Counted from the stretch's first letter, positions 16,526 to 24,000 are shown. The stretch is DNA of 36,599 bases from 2-02-FULL-47-50 sp964479045 (GCA_964479045.1 CAYZJI010000016.1:1-36599); one strand, 5' to 3'. Made by a program: numbers and translations. The notes: a model not told the origin generated them from the letters alone.

Positions 16526-17290
16526 TCAGTTGTCTTTTAATTTGCTGCCTTGTTCATAGCTCTGCCTGAATTCCTCAAGCAAGGCCGACTGCTCTGCATC
16601 CAGTTCCAGTGTTTCCAGTAAATCCGGACGGCGTAACCAGGTGCGCCCCAATGCCTGCTGCAACCGCCAGCGGCGGATCTTCGCATGGTCACCACCCATC
16701 AGGATGTCCGGTACCCGCTGTCCGGAAACCTCTTCCGGTCGCGTATAATGCGGATAATCCAGCAGTCCGTTAATAAATGAATCTTCCCGCGCTGAATCTT
16801 CGTGCCCCAATGCTCCGGGTAACGTCCGTGTGATGGCATCGATCAACACCATCGCGGCCAGTTCACCGCCGCTTAACACATAATCCCCGATGGACCATTC
16901 CTCATCCACGTGGCTTTCAATAATCCGTTCATCAATCCCTTCATACCGGCCACACAGCAGAATCAGGTTCTCTTCTGCTGCCAGTTGCATCACCCCCGCC
17001 TGATCCAGGCGTTTGCCCTGGGGCGACAGATAAATCACTTTTGTATCATTTGGCAACGCGTTCCGTGCTGCTTCGATGGTCTTTGCCAACGGCGGCACCA
17101 TCATTACCATGCCGGGACCGCCCCCGTAAGGCCGGTCATCCACTGTGCGGCGGTTATCTTCCGTAAAATCCCTCGGGTTCCAGGTTTTTACATCAATAAG
17201 GCCTGCATCCAGTGCCCGGGCCGTAATACCGAAATCCATCACCGCATCGAGCATTTCCGGAAACAGCGTAATCACCGCAAATTGCTTCAT
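16526..17290 (-). CDS. trmD: tRNA (guanine37-N1)-methyltransferase TrmD
   Basis: I use the ATG at 17288-17290 (254 residues, MKQFAVITLFPEM). It overlaps the rimM stop as ATGA; an extended frame six codons longer has no support. TrmD uses S-adenosylmethionine to methylate G37 next to the anticodon and prevents +1 frameshifts. Trefoil-knot motifs are visible: VIYLSPQGKRLDQ, LLCGRYEGIDERII, and WSIGDYVLSGGELAAM. RPYGGGPGMVMMVPP binds substrate. The position after rimM and before rplS is conserved across bacteria. Confidence 0.97.
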   Translation of the reverse strand: MKQFAVITLFPEMLDAVMDFGITARALDAGLIDVKTWNPRDFTEDNRRTVDDRPYGGGPGMVMMVPPLAKTIEAARNALPNDTKVIYLSPQGKRLDQAGVMQLAAEENLILLCGRYEGIDERIIESHVDEEWSIGDYVLSGGELAAMVLIDAITRTLPGALGHEDSAREDSFINGLLDYPHYTRPEEVSGQRVPDILMGGDHAKIRRWRLQQALGRTWLRRPDLLETLELDAEQSALLEEFRQSYEQGSKLKDN

Positions 17291-17826
17291 GATTGCGTTG
17301 CACTCCATTCCGGATCCCAGTCCACATGGATAATGCCTTGTTCCATGTCGACCTCACTGATATACCTGTCACGGACCCAGGGAATCAAATGCTTCTCCCC
17401 ACCCTGTACCACCAGCACTTCATTGGCGCCGGTATCCAGAAACTCTTTCACTGTACCGAGTACAGTGCCTTGCCGGTTAATGACCTGCTTACCCAGCAAA
17501 TCATGCTGGTAATATTCATCTGCCAGTAACGCATGCAACTGTGAACGCTCAATCAGAATTTCCATGCTTTTGAGCTGTTCTGCTTCACCCCGACTGCTAA
17601 TCCCTTCCAGCAGGGCAACCAGCCCCTTGCCATGTTTTTTGCCGTCCCTGACTTTAAACACCTGCTCCCGGTTTCCCTGCTGCAACTGCCAGGGCGAGTA
17701 TCTCAATATATTTTCAGGGGGCCGTGTGTAAGAAACAATCTTCAGCCATCCCTTGATACCGTAAGGTCCGGCGATTCTGCCTACAGGAATACGGGATTTC
17801 TGATCCTGCATATCGGGCCGATTCAA
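17287..17826 (-). CDS. rimM: 16S rRNA processing protein RimM
   Basis: A 179-residue ribosome maturation factor that helps assemble the 30S head and binds S19. The N-terminal barrel shows IPVGRIAGPYGIKGWLKIVSYT; the middle has GISSRGEAEQLKSMEILIERSQL; the C-terminal PRC-barrel domain has EYYQHDLLGKQVINRQGTVLGTV, LDTGANEVLVVQGG and HLIPWVRDRYISEVDMEQGIIHVDW. The start may be the first or the second methionine (MQDQ). It overlaps trmD by 4 bases and follows rpsP by 48 bases. Confidence 0.96.
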   Translation of the reverse strand: MNRPDMQDQKSRIPVGRIAGPYGIKGWLKIVSYTRPPENILRYSPWQLQQGNREQVFKVRDGKKHGKGLVALLEGISSRGEAEQLKSMEILIERSQLHALLADEYYQHDLLGKQVINRQGTVLGTVKEFLDTGANEVLVVQGGEKHLIPWVRDRYISEVDMEQGIIHVDWDPEWSATQS

Positions 17827-17874
17827 CCGGGATGACCGTTACGCTTTACGGTCAACGGCCGTCCTCGCAGCGCC

Positions 17875-18123
17875 TTATGCAGCTGCGGAAAAATCCTTCA
17901 GCAGTTTGGCAACGCGTTCAGACGGCTGGGCCCCATTGGAAACCCAGTAATCCACGCGCGCTTTATCAATATTCAACTTCTGTTCGCCACCGGTTGCGAC
18001 CGGATTGTAAAAGCCCAGACGCTCGATGGAACGCCCGTCGCGCTTGTTGCGGCTGTCCGTTACCACAATGTAGTAAAAAGGCCGTTTCTTGGCGCCTGAC
18101 CGTGATAATCGAATTGTGACCAT
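17875..18123 (-). CDS. rpsP: 30S ribosomal protein S16
   Basis: An 82-residue protein of standard S16 length beginning MVTIRLSRSGAKKRPFYYIVVTDSR, followed by the conserved DGRSIERLGFYNP and KARVDYWVSNGAQPSERV. It is needed for 30S subunit assembly. It is the first gene of the rpsP-rimM-trmD-rplS operon. The signal-recognition gene ffh, often just upstream in relatives, is absent here; a divergent folate gene follows instead. Confidence 0.98.
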   Translation of the reverse strand: MVTIRLSRSGAKKRPFYYIVVTDSRNKRDGRSIERLGFYNPVATGGEQKLNIDKARVDYWVSNGAQPSERVAKLLKDFSAAA

Positions 18124-18161
18124 TCAGTTCGTGACCTCGTAGACTCGAATCATTAAAATCC

Positions 18162-18199
18162 AGCGGCAATATGGCCGCCCGAAAAAGGCGCATATTGTA
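18162..18199 (-). promoter_or_regulatory. Candidate rpsP promoter box and leader hairpin
   Basis: On the minus strand a TACAAT hexamer (18194-18199) lies about 70 bases before the rpsP ATG and could be the -10 box of the operon; the -35 box is weak. Just downstream a GCGGC/GCCGC hairpin (18163-18178) would form in the leader RNA. Both are guesses from sequence, without functional support. Confidence 0.35.
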
Positions 18200-18246
18200 C
18201 GGGAAAACCCTGAAAAAGAAAGATAATTACCCGCATTGGGGGAATA

Positions 18247-18840
18247 TTGGACCACACCACACTCGCTGCCCGCAAAGCCTCTACACGGGCCTCATTAAAG
18301 CAGATCCGGGCCATCCTTTCAGGGCCGGAACGTGAGGCAGCCTCCGCCGCTATCACCCGCCGGGTGCTGGAACTGCAGGAGGTGATGGATGCCAGGGCGA
18401 TATTCATATTTATTTCCTATGGAAATGAAGTACATACGCATGATTTACTGAAGCATTTTCTGGCCCAGGGAAAGGTACTGGCCGTCCCCAAAATCCTGCC
18501 CTCCAAAACCATGGTCGCCATACCATTCACACGCTGGGAAGAGCTCGTGCCCGGAGAGCTGGGCATCCTCAGTCCGGCCGGAGATCGTCCTTATGCCGGA
18601 TCATTTGATGTGGTCATCACGCCGGGCCTGGGCTTTACCGCTACCGGGCAGCGTATCGGTTATGGACGCGGATATTATGACCGCTGGTTTGCCTCACATC
18701 CGGGGCCGCAGAAGATTGCCATTGGTTTTGAATGCCAGATGGTGCCTGAACTTCCCGTAGATGAATCTGATGTGCTGGTGGACATGATCGTGACGGAACA
18801 ACGACTAATCAAACCCGGAACAAACCTTCAGCGGGACTGA
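18247..18840 (+). CDS. 5-formyltetrahydrofolate cyclo-ligase
   Basis: A 197-residue protein of the YgfA/MTHFS family. It uses ATP to convert 5-formyl-tetrahydrofolate to methenyl-tetrahydrofolate, returning a stored folate to C1 metabolism. The N-terminal helix region is followed by IFIFISYGNEVHTHDLL, VLAVPKILPSKTMVAIPF, PGLGFTATGQRIGYGRGYYDR (nucleotide-binding signature around residue 138) and a C-terminal VDMIVTEQRLI. The start used is a TTG at 18247, preceded by GGGGGA four bases upstream; no ATG fits the family N-terminus. It diverges from rpsP. In enteric bacteria the 6S RNA gene lies upstream, but the gap here is too short for it. Confidence 0.93.
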   Translation: MDHTTLAARKASTRASLKQIRAILSGPEREAASAAITRRVLELQEVMDARAIFIFISYGNEVHTHDLLKHFLAQGKVLAVPKILPSKTMVAIPFTRWEELVPGELGILSPAGDRPYAGSFDVVITPGLGFTATGQRIGYGRGYYDRWFASHPGPQKIAIGFECQMVPELPVDESDVLVDMIVTEQRLIKPGTNLQRD

Positions 18841-18875
18841 CATTACCTCATGCTTGAGACTATACTCAAACGATT

Positions 18876-19091
18876 ATGGCGAAAACCACAGTTAAAACCA
18901 CGATTTTACTGATCCAGACACTGGACTGGCTTATGTTTGTTCTGATTGTAGGTGGCGGTATCTATGCCTATTTTCATGCTGACAATCAATTTCTGGTTGC
19001 AGTCCTCACACTGTTTGGACTGGCCATCGTGAATCAGGTAGGCCAATGGACGGTCACTAAAGTTGCGGAGTTACGGCAGAAACTTGACTAG
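18876..19091 (+). CDS. Small two-helix membrane protein, unknown
   Basis: A 71-residue protein with two predicted membrane helices, about residues 9-31 (ILLIQTLDWLMFVLIVGGGIYAY) and 37-55 (LVAVLTLFGLAIVNQVG), and charged ends. It lies 35 bases after the folate cyclo-ligase gene, so it may be co-transcribed. The ribosome site is weak. I recognise no family. The hydrophobicity pattern and regular codon use support a real gene, but proof is limited by size. Confidence 0.6.
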   Translation: MAKTTVKTTILLIQTLDWLMFVLIVGGGIYAYFHADNQFLVAVLTLFGLAIVNQVGQWTVTKVAELRQKLD

Positions 19092-19112
19092 TCCTGTCAT
19101 TCAGGCCATCAA

Positions 19113-19817
19113 TCAACGTCTGTAATATTCCAGTTCAAGAGTGATTTCCCCCTTATCCAGTGCTTTGCTTTTCGTGGACTCTTCACGCACCGACTTTACC
19201 AGCCCTATTCCCGGTGCATACCAGTTGGTCTCCTCAATACGCACAATGGTTTTACCCACGTAATTACCTGCATTGACAAAACCATCGCCCTTGAAATGTA
19301 CCCGCATACAATCTGTAAACTTTCCGGCGGGCACATTAATTGTGTCGTTCATGGATTCAATCCGCACCGTTACCGGAACTCTTGCCGTAATATGAAATTC
19401 CGTTTTCTGCGGCGGCCCGGTTTTAATCAGGGCCTTGGATGTTATCACCTCTTCCCATTCAGCCCCCTCTTCCAGGGGATAACGGAATAGATAGCGGCCA
19501 CTGTCGTTAAACTCTGTGTCAAGATCCACAGTCTTTTCCCGGCGTACGAGTTTCAGACCGGTATCATCCTCCTGGAAATAATTATAGGAACCATCCAGCA
19601 GCCGGCGTACATAATAAATTTGATCATGATCTTTCTGCGGAGGCAGATTTTCGGCGGCATACACGCCCTTAAACGTTCCGTCCATGGTGTGGTATACCAT
19701 GCTGTAGCGCCAGTAACGGCCCTCATCGAAAGGGAAATAGTCGTCGGCAGATTTCCCGCAACCGTAGGTAAGCGTCAATGTGCCCAATACAACCAGGCTT
19801 CTGAAAAATATAACCAT
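19113..19817 (-). CDS. Putative lipoprotein, unknown family
   Basis: A 234-residue protein with a short signal peptide and a lipobox-like LTLTYGC, cysteine at about residue 20, so likely lipid-anchored, probably at the outer membrane. The mature part opens DDYFPFDEGRYWRYSMVYH and is beta-rich (ETNWYAPGIGLVKSVREE near the end). The FPFxxGxYWxY opening and the NWYAPGIGLVK closing motif are typical of a family of bacterial envelope proteins with an apparent beta-sandwich; I cannot name a function. It diverges from the PQQ protein gene across about 100 bases and is convergent with the small membrane protein gene. The lipobox has an unusual Tyr at -2. Confidence 0.72.
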   Translation of the reverse strand: MVIFFRSLVVLGTLTLTYGCGKSADDYFPFDEGRYWRYSMVYHTMDGTFKGVYAAENLPPQKDHDQIYYVRRLLDGSYNYFQEDDTGLKLVRREKTVDLDTEFNDSGRYLFRYPLEEGAEWEEVITSKALIKTGPPQKTEFHITARVPVTVRIESMNDTINVPAGKFTDCMRVHFKGDGFVNAGNYVGKTIVRIEETNWYAPGIGLVKSVREESTKSKALDKGEITLELEYYRR

Positions 19818-19917
19818 AGAGGGTATAGGATTATTTCGGCTAACTGTGCTGTACTGATAGCGTTATAATGTCAGGACTGTCGTCAACCGCTGTATAGAAC
19901 AAGAATAATATTGGCTT

Positions 19918-21723
19918 ATGTCTTTACTGAAATCTGCCCTGACTTCACTACACAACACGCTCTTTTACCTGTTCTGTTTTGCCCCCGCTGCACTAACTTA
20001 CGCAAATGACGGGACAAATACAAATCAGGATTCCGACTGGCCCTACTATGGACGTGATTACACCAATCAACGCTACAGCCCGCTGGATCAAATCAATACC
20101 GGTAACATTCAAAATCTGAAACTCGTCTGGCGTTATCACACCGGCAAAGTCGGCACCTTTCAGGCTTCACCGATCATCGTAAATGGTGTGATGTATATCA
20201 GCACGCCCTTTAATGACGTGATCGCGCTGGATGCCGCATCCGGCAAGGCCCTCTGGCACTATCGGCACAAACTCGAGAGTGAAGATTTCTGTTGTGGGCC
20301 GGCCAATCGTGGCGTGGCTGTTGGACACGGCAAAGTGTATATCGCCACGATTGATGCCCGCCTGATTGCACTTGACCAGGACAACGGCAAAGTGCTCTGG
20401 GACATTCCCATCACTGATCCCCATGCCGGCAAAGCTGAATTACTCGAACCGCTGCTGGGCGTGAAAGAACTTGATGGCGCCGTACAAACCGGACAAACCG
20501 GTTATACCGCCAATCTCGCCCCGCAGATTTATGACGGTAAACTATTTGTCGGGATCAGTGGTGCGGGTTATGGATTGCACATGGAATTTGAAGAAGATGG
20601 CGATCACATCCTTTCGGTTGGGGGACTATCAGGTGGCGGTCATGGTTTGCGTGGATTCATCGTCGCCTATGATGCAGAAACAGGAAAAGAACACTGGCGC
20701 TGGTACACCGTGCCGGAATCCGGCTGGGAAGGTGCCTGGCGCGAAACAACACCGGATGGCGAACTCCTGCATCGGGACATTGCCGATGAACAGGCCGATT
20801 TTGAAAAATATGCAGATACCTGGCGTTATGGCGGCGGTTCGATTTACACCACGCCTGCTGTTGATCCGGATCTGGGACTGATTTATTTCGGCACCGGCAA
20901 TCCTTCACCGCAGATGGATGACACTACCCGTCCCGGCGATAATCTCCACACGGTCAGTCTTATCGCACTCGATGCCAATACGGGTGAAATAAAATGGCAT
21001 TATCAACAAGTGCCGCATGATCGCTGGGGTTACGATATCGCCAGCCCGCCCGTGTTATTTGATTTCAAAAAAGACGGCAAAATCATCAAGGCCGTCGGAC
21101 AGGCCAGCAAACTTGGCTGGTTTTATATTCATGATCGCATGACCGGAGAATTACTGCTGCGGTCCGATGCTTTTATCCAGCAGGAAAATCTGTTCGCCAA
21201 ACCTACGGAAGATGGTGTGCGCATCGTGCCCGGTACATTGGGCGCCAGTTCATGGTCACCCGTGGCCTATCATCCGGAACTGGATGCGGTGTTTATCTCG
21301 GGCATATATCAGCCTTCATTGTTTTTCTCACGCAAGCTGGATCCGGAACCGGGCAAGCCGTGGCAAAGTTATACTTTTTTCCGGCAAGCCGATGAAGATG
21401 ACTGGGGCAATTTCACCGCAATTTCAACCACCACCGGAAAAATTCTCTGGCAGCAGAACATTGATGACCCGATGGTCGGCGGCAGCATCGCCACTGCAGG
21501 TAATCTGGTTTTTACCGGGGAAGGCAATGGCTTTTTCAATGCCTTCAATGCTGCAACCGGTGAACGCCTGTGGCAATACAAATCAGAATTCGGCGTGAAT
21601 GCCCCGCCGGTGTCCTATGCCATCAACGGCAAACAATATATTGCCGTTGCCGCGGGTGGAAACTCCCTGTTCGGTTACCCGGTGGGTGATGAGGTGATGG
21701 TGTTCAGTCTGGAATCAGAATAG
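19918..21723 (+). CDS. PQQ-dependent dehydrogenase-like beta-propeller protein with altered active site
   Basis: A 601-residue exported protein (signal peptide to about residue 29, LTYA-ND) of the methanol/ethanol quinoprotein family: WPYYGRDYTNQRYSPLDQIN, adjacent Cys125-Cys126 in DFCCGPANRG, GTGNP with Asn328, and repeated propeller tryptophan motifs. Aligned without gaps to the XoxF of this window, however, the catalytic Asp in HDEWDYD is Gly371 (HDRWGYD), the metal-ligand Glu in SGAEFG is Gly217 (SGAGYG), and the PQQ-stacking Trp in GGGSVW is Tyr310 (GGGSIY). Asp373 and Asn328 remain. About 22 extra residues follow Gly217. No frameshift or stop is present, so it looks maintained. It may bind PQQ without oxidising alcohols, or use different chemistry. 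No pqq or cytochrome gene is adjacent. Confidence 0.88.
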   Translation: MSLLKSALTSLHNTLFYLFCFAPAALTYANDGTNTNQDSDWPYYGRDYTNQRYSPLDQINTGNIQNLKLVWRYHTGKVGTFQASPIIVNGVMYISTPFNDVIALDAASGKALWHYRHKLESEDFCCGPANRGVAVGHGKVYIATIDARLIALDQDNGKVLWDIPITDPHAGKAELLEPLLGVKELDGAVQTGQTGYTANLAPQIYDGKLFVGISGAGYGLHMEFEEDGDHILSVGGLSGGGHGLRGFIVAYDAETGKEHWRWYTVPESGWEGAWRETTPDGELLHRDIADEQADFEKYADTWRYGGGSIYTTPAVDPDLGLIYFGTGNPSPQMDDTTRPGDNLHTVSLIALDANTGEIKWHYQQVPHDRWGYDIASPPVLFDFKKDGKIIKAVGQASKLGWFYIHDRMTGELLLRSDAFIQQENLFAKPTEDGVRIVPGTLGASSWSPVAYHPELDAVFISGIYQPSLFFSRKLDPEPGKPWQSYTFFRQADEDDWGNFTAISTTTGKILWQQNIDDPMVGGSIATAGNLVFTGEGNGFFNAFNAATGERLWQYKSEFGVNAPPVSYAINGKQYIAVAAGGNSLFGYPVGDEVMVFSLESE

Positions 21724-22023
21724 CAATCTGTTTCAGATTTCATGTAATCGCATTCAGTAGATTTTTGACATTATGACCACTGTAATTCAGAAAAATATGC
21801 AAAACTGGATGTAAAGCTCCCATATATGACTGCCTGGCAAAATTTTCAGAACCCGCTCAATATGGGAGTCAAATAAAAATGATATTGAAAACAGCTCACT
21901 GCTCTTTTGCATCCCTGCAATCGCGGTATTCGTGCATCCCTGCACTTCAAAGGAGCCGGCTGGATATCAGAAACAAGATCCGTTACAGTTACCTAGTCAT
22001 TTGATAATAAGGAGATTTTCAAG
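21724..22023. other. Non-coding stretch with small repeats
   Basis: No gene is credible here. Visible structure: an inverted repeat CTCCCATAT/ATATGGGAG at 21817-21868 (9-base arms, 34-base spacer), and a direct repeat GCATCCCTGCA at 21909-21919 and 21934-21944, 25 bases apart. The composition differs from the flanking genes. It separates the PQQ protein gene from a cassette-like locus and may be part of a mobile or recombined stretch. Confidence 0.5.
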
Positions 22024-22110
22024 ATGTCCATCCAAATCCCCTATATATGCTTATGGAGCTTTTGGCTCCCTAACACCTGGTTAGGTATGCACTATGCAAA
22101 AGACAGTTAG
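22024..22110 (+). CDS. Possible 28-codon small ORF upstream of DUF2721 gene
   Basis: A short frame (starts MSIQIPYICLWSFWLPN, stop TAG 22108-22110) with a good AAGGAG ribosome site 9 bases before the ATG. The product would be a small, hydrophobic, Trp-rich peptide. Its 3' half overlaps the CCTAAC/GTTAGG inverted repeat. It could be a leader peptide or chance; low confidence because length alone gives no support. Confidence 0.25.
   Translation: MSIQIPYICLWSFWLPNTWLGMHYAKDS
22069..22085. repeat. Inverted repeat resembling an integron recombination core site
   Basis: CCTAAC-ACCTG-GTTAGG. The right arm plus the next base, GTTAGGT (22080-22086), fits the attC/attI core consensus GTTRRRY; a second GTTRRRY match (GTTAGAC) lies at 22106-22112. 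A small GGAGC/GCTCC hairpin (22055-22069) abuts it. It would mark the left end of a gene cassette carrying the DUF2721 gene. Confidence 0.4.
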
Positions 22111-22137
22111 ACGGAACCGATAAAAGGAGAATCCAAA

Positions 22138-22572
22138 ATGCTTGATTTCATCCCCGATGCGAAGCATTTGTCTGAAATCTTCTCGCAAGCGATAGCTCCC
22201 ACCTTCTTCCTTGGTGCAATTGCTGGATATCTATCGCTCATGGCTTCGAGGCTATCGAATATTATGCAGCGCGTACAAACTATTAACGCGATACCTGAAG
22301 GTGACCCAGCGCGCGCGCATCTCAAAGATGATCTTGAGCGTTTGAGGCGCCGTGCGCATTTTCTTAATAGTGGCATCCTTGCGGCATTATACAGTGGCCT
22401 TTGTGCTACAGTGCTTCTTGGCATTTTATTTTTAGCCGCGTTTTTCAGATTCCACCACGCCTATGGTGCTCCATTTTTATTCGTAGTTGCCACTATATTT
22501 CTCGGATTTTCATTATATCGTTTCTCACAAGAGGCGCGTATCAGTCTCGCCGAAGCCGATGAACACTTATAA
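22138..22572 (+). CDS. DUF2721 domain-containing membrane protein
   Basis: A 144-residue integral membrane protein with a good AAAAGGAG ribosome site before the ATG. Three hydrophobic segments are visible: about residues 19-36 (IAPTFFLGAIAGYLSLMA), 78-104 (GILAALYSGLCATVLLGILFLAAF) and 108-128 (GAPFLFVVATIFLGFSLYRF). The cytosolic-like loop between the first and second carries DDLERLRRRAHFLNSGI, a DUF2721 hallmark. Function unknown. The gene stands alone, flanked by integron-like core sites, and its base use (gcgcgcgcat, tcaaagatgatc) differs from neighbours, so it may have been acquired. Confidence 0.85.
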   Translation: MLDFIPDAKHLSEIFSQAIAPTFFLGAIAGYLSLMASRLSNIMQRVQTINAIPEGDPARAHLKDDLERLRRRAHFLNSGILAALYSGLCATVLLGILFLAAFFRFHHAYGAPFLFVVATIFLGFSLYRFSQEARISLAEADEHL

Positions 22573-22604
22573 ACACTCGGCCACGTCAGTGCAGATAGGT
22601 GCAC

Positions 22605-22660
22605 ACCTAACAAGTCGCTCAAGGTCGTTCCTCACTTCGCTCGTCATTGGACAGTTACTG
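22605..22660 (+). mobile_element. Candidate degenerate integron attC site
   Basis: Starts with ACCTAAC (22605-22611), which fits the RYYYAAC core consensus, followed directly by AAGTCGCTCAAGG, the left-inner motif of many chromosomal attC sites. A potential hairpin segment CTCACTTCGCTCG follows. The right side is poor: GTTACTG (22654-22660) matches only the GTTR part of GTTRRRY. So this is either a decayed attC or a look-alike. It lies 32 bases after the DUF2721 stop codon, as expected for a cassette. Confidence 0.45.
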
Positions 22661-22682
22661 AAAATTAGGGACAAACTTTTCT

Positions 22683-23453
22683 CTATTCTGAAAGCTTCGA
22701 TAAATCCATATCCTGCGGCAGCATTTTCTTCAGTTCATCCCGCGGATAATCGGGATAGGCTTCCAGAAAACGTTTGGTGGCGTTGATGGCGCCTTCCTCG
22801 TCACCATCAAACCACAATTGATTGATGATCTCGAACCATTGTTGCGGCGGTAATTGTTTGCGTTCGGCTGTAGTGGCGAGTTCATCCAGTTCTCCTGTCA
22901 CGGGCGCAGTCATGGGCTGCGGTGCCGGTTCTGGTGCTGACAAAGCGGCTGCGCCCGCTGCTGATTCTGCTGGCATTGCTGAATAATCCGCTTCTGCCGA
23001 AGGCGCATCACGGCGTAATTCACTCTCTTCCATGCGTTCCTTTTTAAGTCTTGCCGCTGAATCATCAGCACTGTATTCCCGTGACTGCTGCACCTGCGTT
23101 TCAACACTTCTGGATTTGGCGGACTCAATGGCAGCATCCTCAGAAGGTCCATCTTTCAGCAAGAATTCTTCCGCAGCGGGCGCTGCGAGTTCCGGTTCCG
23201 GCTGCGGAACCGATTGATAAACACGAAACACGAGACCGAAACTGATCACGACAATTGCCGCCAGCGATAACGGTACATACCATTGATGTCCACCCGAGGG
23301 TTTGGAGGTAACGGCTTTGGTGGCCGCAGCCAGAATCGCAGCGTCCAGATGCGCAGGCGGCTCTTCCTGCACCCCGGCATGATAGCGCCGTGAAAGTGGC
23401 GAGCCACTTTTCAGATAATCGTCCAGCACCTGTTTGTCTTTTTCGTCACTCAT
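22683..23453 (-). CDS. Putative anti-sigma factor (single-pass membrane protein)
   Basis: A 256-residue protein with a cytoplasmic N-terminus (VLDDYLKSGSPLSRRYH, then PPAHLDAAILAAA), one membrane helix at about 58-77 (WYVPLSLAAIVVISFGLVFRV), a long low-complexity Ala/Glu/Pro/Ser-rich periplasmic linker (about 83-195), and a small C-terminal helical domain (PQQWFEIINQLWFDGDEEG, AINATKRFLEAYPDYP). The gene overlaps the ECF sigma gene by 8 bases, the usual arrangement of a sigma and its anti-sigma factor. The ZAS-type His/Cys zinc motif is absent, so binding must use another mode. The C-terminal domain resembles those of similar proteins in other Gammaproteobacteria and may sense or bind a partner. 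Naming rests on context plus topology. Confidence 0.75.
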   Translation of the reverse strand: MSDEKDKQVLDDYLKSGSPLSRRYHAGVQEEPPAHLDAAILAAATKAVTSKPSGGHQWYVPLSLAAIVVISFGLVFRVYQSVPQPEPELAAPAAEEFLLKDGPSEDAAIESAKSRSVETQVQQSREYSADDSAARLKKERMEESELRRDAPSAEADYSAMPAESAAGAAALSAPEPAPQPMTAPVTGELDELATTAERKQLPPQQWFEIINQLWFDGDEEGAINATKRFLEAYPDYPRDELKKMLPQDMDLSKLSE

Positions 23454-24000
23454 GATTCAGACTCTTGCGTAAACGGTTCACGGCATAGCGCAACCGGCTT
23501 TTTGCGGTTTCAACATTCACGCCGGTCACCTCGGCAATTTCTGCAACACTCAGTCCGCTCTCTTCACGCAGTAAAAATGCTTCACGTTGTTCTTCCGGTA
23601 ACTGGTGAATCAATTTCCGCAATTGCTGTGCCTGCTCCTGAGCTTCAAGCTGCTGTTCCGGTTGCTGCGCCGGATTGTCCGCAATATTTTCCAGTTCCTG
23701 TTCATCGACGTTCTGGCCGGATCGGGATGCAGCATGCTTGCGGTAATGATCGACAAAATGATTATGCGCCATCTGGTAAAGCCAGGTGGTGAATTTGGCC
23801 TTCACTTCATAACGTTCGCGTGCCGCAATGACTTTCATCCACACCCCCTGATACAGGTCTTCCGCAATGCCGGAATCGCGACACAAGCGCAGAAAATAGC
23901 GGTAAAGCCCGCCCCGATGCCGGGTATAGAGTTCCTCAAATGCCCGGGCATCCCCGTCCCGGTAGTGCAGCATCAGTGTTTCATCAGTCAGATCACCCAT
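23446..24000 (-). CDS. ECF-family RNA polymerase sigma factor
   Basis: A 184-residue extracytoplasmic function sigma factor. Region 2 (about 10-80): FEELYTRHRGGLYRYFLRL, AEDLYQGVWMKVI, and the promoter-opening segment KFTTWLYQMAHNHFVDHYRK. A Gln/Glu-rich linker (about 105-128) precedes region 4 (LIHQLPEEQREAFLLREESGLSVAEIAEVTGVNVETAKSRL in part), a helix-turn-helix that reads the -35 box. It overlaps the putative anti-sigma gene by 8 bases. What stress it answers is not visible. The two genes form a unit cut off from pnp by the terminator upstream. Confidence 0.93.
   Translation of the reverse strand: MGDLTDETLMLHYRDGDARAFEELYTRHRGGLYRYFLRLCRDSGIAEDLYQGVWMKVIAARERYEVKAKFTTWLYQMAHNHFVDHYRKHAASRSGQNVDEQELENIADNPAQQPEQQLEAQEQAQQLRKLIHQLPEEQREAFLLREESGLSVAEIAEVTGVNVETAKSRLRYAVNRLRKSLNHE

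Noticed and set aside
18124..18246. Possible 6S RNA gene upstream of the folate cyclo-ligase gene, as in enteric bacteria
   Set aside because: The gap is only about 120 bases, holds the rpsP leader, and shows no long 6S-like hairpin.
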